Positions 38,416 to 47,151 of a stretch of DNA of 64,000 nt are shown here, piece after piece. Source of the DNA: a virus; the IMG/VR virus record IMGVR_UViG_3300046616_000269, positions 1-64,000 of that record; one strand, given 5' to 3'. Numbering within the stretch: the stretch's first letter is position 1; every line of letters starts with the position of its first letter. A model generated the notes under the pieces. It ran no database searches. It saw only the letters and a program-made list of their open reading frames with translations, and was not told the DNA's origin. Position numbers and translations under genes: made by a program.

Positions 38416-41031
38416 ATGGCCTTTTTCTTCAATGAGTCCAAGAAGGAGGCCGCCAAGCCGAAGGCTAAAGCGGTCACCAAGCGCAGCAACGCAGTCGTCC
38501 CCATTGCAAGCCTGCAGAAGATGGGCTGCGCGGCTTGCCCGCGCGATAAGGACGACTCCTTGCTGAGTCCGAAGATGGAGCCCAGCGGCAAGAAGGGCGC
38601 CCCAGTCTACCTGCTGGGCGGCAACCCCAGCAAGGCCGAAGACGAAGACAACATGCACTGGACGGACAAGGCCGGGCAGATGATCGCCAGCAAGTTCGGC
38701 GGCAAGTTCATGAAGTCCGAAGTCCGGTCTAACTTCATCACGCAATGCAGGGGCGCCGACACCGAAGTGGAAATCGAGTGCTGCCGCAACCGCATCGTGG
38801 CCGACATCGAAGCCGCGCAGCCGCTGGTCATCGTCACGATAGGCGATGCCGCCATGCGCTGGGCGGTCAAGTTCGGAACGCCAAGCAAGCACAGCGCCCT
38901 GAATCACCGCGGCGCGCTATTCGTCGTCAAGATCGGCCGCCACGTCTGCTACCTGATGCCGCTGCTGTTCCCTAACTTTGTCTTCAAGAAGAGCTTCAAG
39001 AAGTCGGAGTACGAGTTCACCCTGGAACACGACATCAAGCGCATCAAGGCCCTGGTTCAGCGCGATGACCTGCCGCCTGCCCACGTCTATGAAAAGCCAT
39101 ATGACGCTGGCGTCGAACTCATTACCGGCAACGAGCCCGGTGACATGCAGCGGCTGCAGCTGGCCCTGCAAGATCTGGCAGCCGAGCCAGACGTCGGCCT
39201 GGATCTGGAAACCAATGGCCTGCGGCCTTACTTCCTGAAGGACCCGAAGATCTGGATGATTGCCATCGGCACGTTCGAGCGCACCATCGTCTTCCCGCTG
39301 GATCATCCCGAAGGCTGGGGGACGGAAGGCAGGCGCCGGCAGGTCTGGTCGCTGGTGGGGGAGTTCCTGATGAACAGTGGCCGCAAGCAGGCCCACAACC
39401 TCGCCATGGAGATGGAGTGGCTGTCCTACTTCTTCGGCCCCGCGATTTTGCGCAAGACCGAGTGGGAAGACACCATGGCAATGGCGCATACGCTGAACGA
39501 GCAGCCCGGCACCAAGGCGCTGGGAACGCAGACCGTCATGCACTTCGGCTTCGATGTCAAGGCGCAATCCAATATCGACGTCAAGCGCATCCTCGAGTAC
39601 CCGCTGCGCGACACGCTGCGCTATTGCGGCATGGACACCAAGTGGACCAATAAGCTGGCGCGGACTCTGATGCCACTGGTGCGGGCTGAGAACCTGGCCG
39701 AGTACGAACGCAAGGTCCGGCTGGCGTCGACTCTGATTCTGACGGAGGCGAAAGGCATGCCCGTCGACTTCAAGTACGTCGATGACCTGCGCGAAACGAC
39801 CGAGACCACGCTGAAGGACATCGAAGGCAGGCTGCGCAGGACGCCTGAGATCAAGGAGTACTCGTCGCGCTTCGGCACCTTCAGCCCCACGGCACCTGCG
39901 CACGTTCTGAAGCTGCTGCGCGACGTCTGCAAGCGGACCGAGATCGTCGTAGAAGATCGCGACGGCAGGCGCGAGACGACGGGCGAAGAAGAACTGTCGA
40001 AGATACCGGCGGCCGAAGTGCCCAGCGTCCCGCTTATCTTGGAACACCGCGCCATGTCCAAGATTCTGGGCACCTACATCCTGCCCCTGCATAACCGCGA
40101 GATCGTCTGCCCAGATGGCAGGGTGCGCAGCAAGTACAGCAGCATGACCGCCGTCACCGGGCGCCTTGCCAGTGAAGACCCCAACGTGCAGAACTTCCCG
40201 AAGCGTAAGCACAAGGAAGTGCGTGGCGCCATCTACGCGCCGCCTGGGTGGTGGATAGCGGCCCTAGATTACGGCCAGATCGAGTTCCGGGTCGTCGGCA
40301 TGGCATCGGGTGACCCTGCCATCGTCGAGGCCTGCTGGACCGGTTATGACGTGCACAAATTCTGGGCCGAGCGCATCGTCGCACTCTACCCAGGCGCAAA
40401 GGACTGGATTGTCGAAACCTTCGGCGTCGACTGGGATGAGAAGGGCCTGAAGACGCTGCGGCAGGAAGCCAAGAACAAGTGGGTCTTCCCCCAGCTGTTC
40501 GGCGCCTCTGCCAAGAGTTGCGCGGAATCCCTGCATCTGCCCGACGATGTGACAGAGGACCTGGTGGGGGAGTTCTGGGACACCTTCAAGGTCGCCCGCA
40601 AGTGGCAGGAAAAGCTGCTGGCCGGCTACGAAAAGAATCTGTACGTGGAATGCCTGGGTGGCCGCAAGCGGCGCGGCCCCATGACGAAGGAGCAGGTCAT
40701 CAACGCGCCCATCCAGGGGACCGCCTTGGATATTGTTGCAGAGGGTATGAATGCAGTAAGCGAGCGCGCCGAAGCCGAAGACGATGCCGACCTGCAGCCG
40801 AACCTGAACGTGCACGATGACCTTTCCTTCTGGATTCCAGACCACTGCCTGACCCAGAAGATCGACATCATTGCCACCGAGATGTGCAAGCCGCGGTTCG
40901 ACTACATCAACGTGCCGCTGATCGTCGAAGCAAGCGTTGGAAGCCGCTGGCATGACCTGCACGAAATCAAGGTCTACCGCAGCAACGAACTCTTCGGCAC
41001 CCCCAACCCTTATGCGAAAGGCAAGCGATGA
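38416..41031 (+). CDS. polA: Family A DNA polymerase with N-terminal UDG-like domain
   Basis: 871 aa. Residues ~35-195: a UDG family 4/5-like domain with MGCAACPRD (C38, C41), LGGNPSKAEDEDNMH and an NFITQCR segment, but the HP(A/S) catalytic motif is altered (LFPNFVFK), so glycosylase activity is doubtful. Residues ~255-440: 3'-5' exonuclease (DVGLDLETNGLRP). Residues ~440-871: polymerase with motif A LDYGQIEFR, motif B RQEAKNKWVFPQLFG and motif C LNVHDDLSF. There is no 5' nuclease domain. Confidence 0.9.
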   Translation: MAFFFNESKKEAAKPKAKAVTKRSNAVVPIASLQKMGCAACPRDKDDSLLSPKMEPSGKKGAPVYLLGGNPSKAEDEDNMHWTDKAGQMIASKFGGKFMKSEVRSNFITQCRGADTEVEIECCRNRIVADIEAAQPLVIVTIGDAAMRWAVKFGTPSKHSALNHRGALFVVKIGRHVCYLMPLLFPNFVFKKSFKKSEYEFTLEHDIKRIKALVQRDDLPPAHVYEKPYDAGVELITGNEPGDMQRLQLALQDLAAEPDVGLDLETNGLRPYFLKDPKIWMIAIGTFERTIVFPLDHPEGWGTEGRRRQVWSLVGEFLMNSGRKQAHNLAMEMEWLSYFFGPAILRKTEWEDTMAMAHTLNEQPGTKALGTQTVMHFGFDVKAQSNIDVKRILEYPLRDTLRYCGMDTKWTNKLARTLMPLVRAENLAEYERKVRLASTLILTEAKGMPVDFKYVDDLRETTETTLKDIEGRLRRTPEIKEYSSRFGTFSPTAPAHVLKLLRDVCKRTEIVVEDRDGRRETTGEEELSKIPAAEVPSVPLILEHRAMSKILGTYILPLHNREIVCPDGRVRSKYSSMTAVTGRLASEDPNVQNFPKRKHKEVRGAIYAPPGWWIAALDYGQIEFRVVGMASGDPAIVEACWTGYDVHKFWAERIVALYPGAKDWIVETFGVDWDEKGLKTLRQEAKNKWVFPQLFGASAKSCAESLHLPDDVTEDLVGEFWDTFKVARKWQEKLLAGYEKNLYVECLGGRKRRGPMTKEQVINAPIQGTALDIVAEGMNAVSERAEAEDDADLQPNLNVHDDLSFWIPDHCLTQKIDIIATEMCKPRFDYINVPLIVEASVGSRWHDLHEIKVYRSNELFGTPNPYAKGKR

Positions 41032-41321
41032 AGATGGTTTACTGGGAGATACCGCTGAAGCGGGACTGGTCCTTGTATGGGGGCGCCACCAGCATTCCCA
41101 TCATTCAGAAGGCCAACAAGAAGGTCGTGCTGCGGACGGTCAGCCGAACCGATACCGATCTGAACCATGCCAGGTCAATCGTCAAGCTGCACAACCAGCA
41201 CGTCAAAGCCCAACTCGAAACTCAGAAAGTAAAAAATGGCAACAAGGAAATCCCTGGACGACTCCCAACCCTCCACGAAGTCGTCGCCAACGCCGCCATC
41301 AATCTCGGCAGAAACAACTGA
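41028..41321 (+). CDS. Small hypothetical protein
   Basis: 97 aa, ATGA overlap with the polymerase and 86-base overlap with the clamp loader. Basic, with MVYWEIPLKRDWSLYGGATS at the start and RSIVKLHNQHVKAQLETQK helix. It may be a replisome accessory factor. Function unknown. Confidence 0.5.
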   Translation: MKMVYWEIPLKRDWSLYGGATSIPIIQKANKKVVLRTVSRTDTDLNHARSIVKLHNQHVKAQLETQKVKNGNKEIPGRLPTLHEVVANAAINLGRNN

Positions 41322-42249
41322 ACCCATCCACCTGAAGTACCGGCCCCAGGCGCTGCGCGACGTCCTGGGGCAGGCGGCGGTAGTCAAGAGCCTGGAAGCC
41401 GTGCTGAAGGCCAAGAGCCGCCCGCACACGTTCCTGTTCACCGGCCCGCCTGGAACTGGCAAGACGACGCTGGCGCGCATCGTCGCCAGGGCCTTCGACT
41501 GCGACGTCGCAAACATGCTGGAGGTCGATGCAGCCAGCAATAGCGGCATCGATGACATGCGCAAGGTCACGTCGACGCTGCGGTATAACGGCTTCGGCTC
41601 GACCCCCAACAAGGCCATCATCATCGACGAGTGCCAGGGGCTGAGTAAGCAGGCCTGGGACAGCTTGCTGAAGTCGACGGAGGAACCGCCGCCGCACGTC
41701 TTCTTCTTCTTCTGCAGCACGAACCCCGGCAAGATTCCAGCAGCTCTGACGACCCGCGCCCTGGCGTATTCGCTGAACCCGGTGAAGTATGCCGACATCA
41801 TGGACCTACTCGAGGAAGTCTGTGACGCCGAGCTGTTCGACACCCCGGGCAAGCACCTTGCCATGGTGGCCCAGGCCTGCGAGGGAAGCCCCAGGCAGGC
41901 ACTGACGATGCTGGCGAAGGTCCATGACTGCGAACACGAAGATGAAGTCGCCATACTGCTGCGGACGGCCCTGGACAATGCCGAGGTCATCGATCTGTGC
42001 CGGATGCTCATCAAGGGTGACCTGACTTGGCCGAAGCTGACGTCGACCTTGGCTGCCATGGAAGATGTGCAGGCCGAAACCATCCGCATCGTTGTCACCA
42101 ATTATCTGAACAGCTGCCTGATGAAGGCCCGCAGCGATAAGGAAGCGATACGGATGCTGGACATGCTGGCCTGCTTCACCAAGCCCTGCAATCCATCCGA
42201 CAAGCTGGCACCCATCCTGCTGGCCTTCGGCGACTTCATATTCGCCTGA
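41236..42249 (+). CDS. Clamp loader ATPase (DnaX/RFC-small-like)
   Basis: 337 aa AAA+ protein. LKYRPQALRDVLGQ is the hallmark clamp-loader start; Walker A is FTGPPGTGKTTLAR; Walker B IIIDECQGLSKQAW; an SRC-like block follows. The C-terminal collar (NYLNSCLMKARSDKEAIRM) is present. It would load the clamp at 37324. No separate large/small pair was found, so it may form a homo-pentamer. Confidence 0.88.
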   Translation: MATRKSLDDSQPSTKSSPTPPSISAETTEPIHLKYRPQALRDVLGQAAVVKSLEAVLKAKSRPHTFLFTGPPGTGKTTLARIVARAFDCDVANMLEVDAASNSGIDDMRKVTSTLRYNGFGSTPNKAIIIDECQGLSKQAWDSLLKSTEEPPPHVFFFFCSTNPGKIPAALTTRALAYSLNPVKYADIMDLLEEVCDAELFDTPGKHLAMVAQACEGSPRQALTMLAKVHDCEHEDEVAILLRTALDNAEVIDLCRMLIKGDLTWPKLTSTLAAMEDVQAETIRIVVTNYLNSCLMKARSDKEAIRMLDMLACFTKPCNPSDKLAPILLAFGDFIFA

Positions 42250-42283
42250 CCGCCTGTATAGATGGGCCAGGAAAGGGCATCGA

Positions 42284-42856
42284 ATGAACATCAAAGACTA
42301 CCGCGGCATGCTGATGATCAGCAAGCACCGCCTGGACGATGAACTGGAAATCCAGGCCGAGATTCAGGATCGCATCGCCACCCAGAAGGCACTTGCGAAC
42401 ACCAAGCAGCTGGAAGCCAAGGACCTGCTGATGCGCAAGGAAGGCCGGCTGGCCGAAGACCTGCGCGATGACGAACCGAAGTTGACCGTGGGCGCCATCA
42501 ACGCCAAGGTTGCACGGGACCCCGAACGGATGAAGGCCTGGGACCACTACCAAGCCATGCGCGCCGAGCACGAAGCCTGGGAAGGCCTGCACGAGGCCTG
42601 GAAGAGCCGGGGCTACAACCTGAAGGCCATGGCGGACCTCTGGCAAGCCGGCTACTGGACCAGCGACAGCTACAGCCCAGCCGGGCCACGTGGCAAGCAG
42701 GAAGACCGCCAGGACCAGCGCCGCGCCGATATGCGCAAGGCCCACCCGGAGCGGACCCGCGACGTGGCAGCAGAAGGCGCTGCAGCTGGCCGCCGCCAAC
42801 GCACCCTGGTCGATGAAGACGAACCGGAGATTAAGCCGCGTCGGAGGATCGAATGA
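42284..42856 (+). CDS. Hypothetical protein preceding SSB
   Basis: 190 aa, helical and highly charged (RLDDELEIQAEIQDRIATQ; HEAWEGLHEAWKSRGYNLK), with a basic Arg/Glu tail (GRRQRTLVDEDEPEIKPRRR). AGGAAAGGG precedes the ATG. Its place before SSB and RecA-like genes makes a recombination-mediator (UvsY-like) role a reasonable guess, not evidence. Confidence 0.55.
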   Translation: MNIKDYRGMLMISKHRLDDELEIQAEIQDRIATQKALANTKQLEAKDLLMRKEGRLAEDLRDDEPKLTVGAINAKVARDPERMKAWDHYQAMRAEHEAWEGLHEAWKSRGYNLKAMADLWQAGYWTSDSYSPAGPRGKQEDRQDQRRADMRKAHPERTRDVAAEGAAAGRRQRTLVDEDEPEIKPRRRIE

Positions 42857-42990
42857 CATTTTTCGAGTTCTTGGGTTGGGGGTTGCTCGCCCTCGTCCTG
42901 ATCTACCTTGCCGCACGCCTTGGGTCGGCGGCTTGGTATAAGAGCAAAAGAGAGCATGACAGTATCGCAACCAAAAGGAAACAAGCATGA
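42853..42990 (+). CDS. Small membrane protein (45 aa)
   Basis: ATGA overlap at both ends. A single hydrophobic helix (FFEFLGWGLLALVLIYLAA) and a basic cytoplasmic tail (WYKSKREHDS). A coupled micro-gene next to SSB; function unknown. Confidence 0.5.
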   Translation: MTFFEFLGWGLLALVLIYLAARLGSAAWYKSKREHDSIATKRKQA

Positions 42991-44195
42991 GCCGCAACCG
43001 TGATGACGAACGCCCAGCGCGCCGCAGCCGCGACGAAGAAGATGAACCCCGCCGCCGCCCAGCGCGTGACGACGAAGACGAACCCCGCAGCCGCACCAGC
43101 CGCAGCCGTGATGACGAAGACGAGGCCCCACGCCGTGGCGGCCGCAGCGGGGGCGCCAGCGGCTATACCTACCGCGAACGCAGCAGCGAAAGCGTTGCCA
43201 AGCGCGCCCAGGGCGGCGGCGACTTCGACAAGATCCTGAAAGACGGCATCAAGATGTGGAAGCCGAACGACGGCGACAACAACATCCGCATCTTGCCGCC
43301 AACCTGGAAGGATGCCGAGCACTTCGGCCTGGACCTCTATGTCAACTATGGCATCGGCGCCGACAAGGCAACCTACCTGTCGCTGTCGAAGATGAAGGGC
43401 GAAGACGACCCCATCGAAGAAGAGCGCCGCAAGGCCCAGCAGGACGGCGACGAAGAGTATGCCAAGGAACTGGCGCCGAAGAAGCGCGTTCTGGTCTGGC
43501 TCATCGACCGCGACCACGAACGCGATGGCGTGCAGGCCTGGGCAATGCCGCAGGGCCTGGACCGCGACATCGTCAAGGTCAGCGTGGATAAGAAGAGCGG
43601 CGAGGTGCTGCAGATCGATCACCCCGAAGACGGCTACGATGTCAGCTTCGAGAAGAACGGCACCGGCATGAAGACCAAGTACGAGGCCGCCAGCATCGCA
43701 CGTCGGTCATCGCCGCTTGGCAAGGATGCATGGCTGCAATTCGCCATCGACAATCCGCTGCCCGACCAGCTGAACTACTTCGACTACGACCACATCGCCC
43801 GCGCCTTTGGCGGCAAGTCGGCGTCCAAGCGCCGCGACCGCGACGAAGACGACCGCGACGATGACCGCGGCAGCAGCCGCAAGGGCCGCGACGACGACGA
43901 TGCACCGCGCAGCCGTGGTGGACGCGATGAAGAACCGACGCGAGGCCGCAAGAAGGCCAGTGACGAGCCCAGCTGGGAATCCGTGCACGAGATGACGCGC
44001 ACCGAGCTGGAAGACCTCATCGAAGCCGAAGACCTCGACATCCGCGCCAAGGATGCCAAGGACGACGAAGACCTGGCCGACTGGATCTGCGAAGACATGA
44101 AGCTGAAGAAGGTCGAAACGTCAAGCCGCCGCCGCGTTGTCGAAGACGACGAAGACGACAAGCTGGCCGACATCCGCAAGCGTCGGAGGGATTAA
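42987..44195 (+). CDS. ssb: Single-stranded DNA-binding protein with charged tails
   Basis: 402 aa. Residues 1-75 are Arg/Asp/Glu blocks (SRDEEDEPRRRPARDDEDE). The core (~80-270) is a gp32-like OB domain: KILKDGIKMWKPNDGDNN then IRILPPTW. The C-terminal 130 residues again alternate acidic and basic blocks (RDRDEDDRDDDRGSS) and end in an acid-plus-basic tail. It coats ssDNA during replication and recombination and may phase-separate because of the mixed-charge tails. AAAGGAAAC precedes the ATG. Confidence 0.7.
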   Translation: MSRNRDDERPARRSRDEEDEPRRRPARDDEDEPRSRTSRSRDDEDEAPRRGGRSGGASGYTYRERSSESVAKRAQGGGDFDKILKDGIKMWKPNDGDNNIRILPPTWKDAEHFGLDLYVNYGIGADKATYLSLSKMKGEDDPIEEERRKAQQDGDEEYAKELAPKKRVLVWLIDRDHERDGVQAWAMPQGLDRDIVKVSVDKKSGEVLQIDHPEDGYDVSFEKNGTGMKTKYEAASIARRSSPLGKDAWLQFAIDNPLPDQLNYFDYDHIARAFGGKSASKRRDRDEDDRDDDRGSSRKGRDDDDAPRSRGGRDEEPTRGRKKASDEPSWESVHEMTRTELEDLIEAEDLDIRAKDAKDDEDLADWICEDMKLKKVETSSRRRVVEDDEDDKLADIRKRRRD

Positions 44196-44198
44196 GCC

Positions 44199-45350
44199 AT
44201 GGCGACTACTGCTAAGAAGAAAGTAGTCGCCCGCCGTGCAATCGCGGATAAGCCCGCGGTCGCACGTCGCGCAACTAAGGCCAGTCCCACGACTGGCTCT
44301 ACTCGCGTCCGAGTCGTCATCGAAGACGATGGCGGCGAAGAGCTGGCACACGGCGGCGGCGTAGCCAGCGATTACTTCGCCAAGGTCGATAAGGAAGGCG
44401 TCGACTTCATCAGCAGCGGCTGCGTGGGCCTGGATGCAGCGCTGGGCGGCGGCTGGCCTAGTGGCCGCGTCGTCAACATCGTTGGTGACCGCAGCGCCGG
44501 CAAGACCCTGCTGGCAATCGAAGCCTGCGCGAACTTCCATCGCAAGTTCCCAGTCTGCCACATCCGATACGCAGAAGCCGAAGCCGCCTTTGACGTGCTC
44601 TACGCCGAAGCCCTTGGCATGCCGGTCGATGCAGTCGAATACGATAGCGGCAGGCCGCTGCGTACCATCGAAGATTGGCAGAAGGACTTGACCGAAGTCC
44701 TGAAGGCGAACAAGGGCAAGCCAATCCTCTACGTGCTGGATAGCCTGGATGCACTCAGCGATGAAGCCGAAGCCGAGCGCGACATCGACAAGGCCAGCTT
44801 CGGCGCCAGCAAGGCCAAGAAGATGGGCGAACTCTTCCGGCGCATGGTGGCGGAAATCGAAGACGCTAACTGCACGCTGATCGTCATCAGCCAGCTACGC
44901 GACAAGATCGGCGTTACCTTCGGTGAAAAGCAGACCCGCAGCGGTGGCCGCGCCCTGGACTTCTATGCCACGCATATCGTCTGGCTGTCGGAGATCGGGA
45001 AGATCAAGAAGACCATCGACAAGGTCGAGCGCGTCGTCGGAACCAACGTCAAAGCCCGCATCAAGAAGAACAAGGTGGGGCTGCCGTTCCGCGAGTTTGC
45101 CTACCCCATCATCTTCGGCTACGGCATCGACGACTTGACATCTAGCGTCGAATGGCTGCTGGAGGTCGGATGCGATGACCGGCTAAAGGAAGTCGGCATG
45201 AGTGCAGCCGGCTACAAGGTCCGCATCGGCAACCTGCGCAACAAGGGCGGCGCCGAAGTGAAGGATATCCGCGAAAAGCTGAACGTCATCGTCCGCGATG
45301 AGTGGCAGCGGATCGAGATGAAGTTCTTACCACGCTCACGCAAATACTAA
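44199..45350 (+). CDS. uvsX: RecA/UvsX-type recombinase
   Basis: 383 aa. Walker A VGDRSAGKTLLAIEA, the substrate-binding EAEAAFDVLYAEALG block, Walker B ILYVLDSLDALSDEAE and the loop ISQLRDKIGV are intact. It catalyses strand exchange for phage recombination-dependent replication and repair. The N-terminal 60 residues are basic and variable. GGAGGG precedes the ATG. With the SSB upstream it forms the recombination core. Confidence 0.9.
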   Translation: MATTAKKKVVARRAIADKPAVARRATKASPTTGSTRVRVVIEDDGGEELAHGGGVASDYFAKVDKEGVDFISSGCVGLDAALGGGWPSGRVVNIVGDRSAGKTLLAIEACANFHRKFPVCHIRYAEAEAAFDVLYAEALGMPVDAVEYDSGRPLRTIEDWQKDLTEVLKANKGKPILYVLDSLDALSDEAEAERDIDKASFGASKAKKMGELFRRMVAEIEDANCTLIVISQLRDKIGVTFGEKQTRSGGRALDFYATHIVWLSEIGKIKKTIDKVERVVGTNVKARIKKNKVGLPFREFAYPIIFGYGIDDLTSSVEWLLEVGCDDRLKEVGMSAAGYKVRIGNLRNKGGAEVKDIREKLNVIVRDEWQRIEMKFLPRSRKY

Positions 45351-45360
45351 GGAGAAGGCC

Positions 45361-45636
45361 ATGGCCGGGAAACTCGACATCAAACTGGGTCAGCGCTGGG
45401 TGACCCGCAGCGGGGCCATCGTCACGGTGGTCGTTGACCGATACGAAAGGTTCCCGGCCAACGGCTGGCGCTGGGCGCTGACAAACGACCAGATCGCCGA
45501 TGAAGCTGGCCGCGTCAGCATGGCAGGCCTGCCGCACGACAGCGACCTGATGACGCTGTACAGTGAGCCCGATGTGGTGAAGCTCAGCAACGCCAGCATC
45601 CAAGGCATGGATTCAACAATGGGGAGTTTGGAATGA
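45361..45636 (+). CDS. Small hypothetical protein
   Basis: 91 aa; strong ribosome site TAAGGAGAAGGCC. An SH3-like beta domain: IKLGQRWVTRSGAIVTVVVD and WALTNDQIADEAG, a pattern frequent in small phage proteins. Function unknown. Confidence 0.6.
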   Translation: MAGKLDIKLGQRWVTRSGAIVTVVVDRYERFPANGWRWALTNDQIADEAGRVSMAGLPHDSDLMTLYSEPDVVKLSNASIQGMDSTMGSLE

Positions 45637-45860
45637 ACGAAGAAACGCAAAACCTACGAGCTGGGCTTGAACAAGGCCGGGTCAAGTTGCCAGAAACCAA
45701 AGAAGAAGCCAAGGGTATGGCACTTCTGGGCATTGCATGGTTAAAGGCGTATGCGCCCGAAGAACTTATCTCGCATCCCGAAAAGCCGGGGCTGCTGACG
45801 GTGCCGACGCAGACCTTCTGGCAGGTCGTTCAACCCCAAGATCATGAGCAAACCAAATGA
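45633..45860 (+). CDS. Small hypothetical protein
   Basis: 75 aa, overlapping the previous gene by 4. Helical, with KETKEEAKGMALLGIAWLKA and a Pro/Thr-rich end. Composition is less GC-biased than its neighbours. Function unknown. Confidence 0.5.
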   Translation: MNEETQNLRAGLEQGRVKLPETKEEAKGMALLGIAWLKAYAPEELISHPEKPGLLTVPTQTFWQVVQPQDHEQTK

Positions 45861-46882
45861 GTGAAAAACTGGAAGACATCGTCAAGGACATGCGAGACCG
45901 TCAGCGCGACATCTACGCAAATCACCTGGAGACCTTTGCTGACAGGCTGGAAGCTGCAGCGCAGAGGCTCTTGCAGCTTCCAGAAGTCCCAGGACTCGAC
46001 CCCTGGGTGGTCAGGCAAGCCGCAGCTGGCGGCCATGGAATCATTGTCCGCTTGATCGATGAAGGCCCCATCTTCAACCAGGACTATCGCAAGGATTCGA
46101 TGGGCTGGAATGTGGAGATGAATGACGGCACCATTAAATGCTTCTCTGGCAATGGCCTGGGCGGCTTCATCGTTTTGGACAGCTGGCGTAAGCCCGGGTC
46201 GCAGAATGTGCCCTCATTTAACTCGCCCGAGAAGTCACGCATAGCCGAAGCCTTCTCGCAGCCATTAAAACATGCAGACGGCTACACGACCGGCGCAGCC
46301 GTGGGGTTTATGTCGCCAGACACCAAACCAGAAGACGCAAAACTGATAGGGTTGGCAGTCGATCCAAAGGACGGCTTCTTGTCCCCTCTATGGGAAGGCA
46401 AGATGCTGCCCCGCAATGGCGCCAACGTTCCCGCTCTTAGCCAAGGGTGGACCTGGAAATTTGAATGGGATGAGGATGCCGTGCGCTGGCTTGTGTCACC
46501 AGATCGTGACATGTGGACGCTCATTCATTCCAAACGCCACGATCCAAAACGCGCCTTCACGATCAACATCGGTGGCACGACGCAGCAATATGCAGGTGAG
46601 ATTGATCCCGAAGACCCCTGCACCGTCGTCTTCAATTTGACGCCTGAGCAAGCTGCAGCGCTGGAGTCACCCGTTAACCAGCCCGGTGACCATGTGCACT
46701 TGACGGAGGCTGGTTCCCTTGCTTCAGCCCAGGCCGTCGTCGATGCCATACACCCCACATCATGGGCAAGTTATGAATGCGGGCCGGGCAGGGTTCAACT
46801 CGATGGTGAATTTACTCTTGAAGAGCTGGAAGCCATCATCAAAGTCAGACGCGAAACGCCTGACGAGGACTTGCCAGAATGA
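45857..46882 (+). CDS. Hypothetical protein of unusual codon use
   Basis: 341 aa. N-terminal helix (DIVKDMRDRQRDIYANHLET), a beta-rich centre and an acidic C-terminus (EFTLEELEAIIKVRRETPDE). It uses more A/T-ending codons than its neighbours, which suggests recent acquisition. No catalytic motif seen. Confidence 0.6.
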   Translation: MSEKLEDIVKDMRDRQRDIYANHLETFADRLEAAAQRLLQLPEVPGLDPWVVRQAAAGGHGIIVRLIDEGPIFNQDYRKDSMGWNVEMNDGTIKCFSGNGLGGFIVLDSWRKPGSQNVPSFNSPEKSRIAEAFSQPLKHADGYTTGAAVGFMSPDTKPEDAKLIGLAVDPKDGFLSPLWEGKMLPRNGANVPALSQGWTWKFEWDEDAVRWLVSPDRDMWTLIHSKRHDPKRAFTINIGGTTQQYAGEIDPEDPCTVVFNLTPEQAAALESPVNQPGDHVHLTEAGSLASAQAVVDAIHPTSWASYECGPGRVQLDGEFTLEELEAIIKVRRETPDEDLPE

Positions 46883-47151
46883 ACCCCGCCGCACAGGCGC
46901 TGGTCGCTAAGTTCAGAGCTAACCAACCCGTTAAGCCCGAGTTTGACTGCATCGGTGCCTTCCCCGTTCAGCTTGACGGCTACTTTTCAGTAGCGTTTGC
47001 CGAACCCGATAAATTGACGGCAATCGGCCACAGCGGCGGTCGCATGGCAGTTACGTGGGTGGATGGCGACCGCGGCGGCTACCAGGTTCTGCAGCGCCCC
47101 GTCCCACCACGCCCGACTTTCTGGCAACGACTTTTCAGGTGGTTCAAATGA
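46879..47151 (+). CDS. Small hypothetical protein with amphipathic end
   Basis: 90 aa, with ATGA overlaps at both ends. A beta-like body (CIGAFPVQLDGYFSVAFAEP; HSGGRMAVTWVDGD) and a C-terminal WQRLFRWFK stretch that could touch membrane. Function unknown. Confidence 0.55.
   Translation: MNPAAQALVAKFRANQPVKPEFDCIGAFPVQLDGYFSVAFAEPDKLTAIGHSGGRMAVTWVDGDRGGYQVLQRPVPPRPTFWQRLFRWFK

Noticed and set aside
38917-40212. 431-codon minus-strand frame opposite the polymerase
   Set aside because: Overlaps polymerase motifs completely and shows no domain of its own.
17549-42262. GTATAGAT as a genome-wide phage promoter
   Set aside because: It appears upstream of queE, near 17.55 kb and at 42.26 kb, but also inside genes (26.81 and 37.23 kb), and spacing to genes varies. 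Only the queE site is kept, as a weak candidate.
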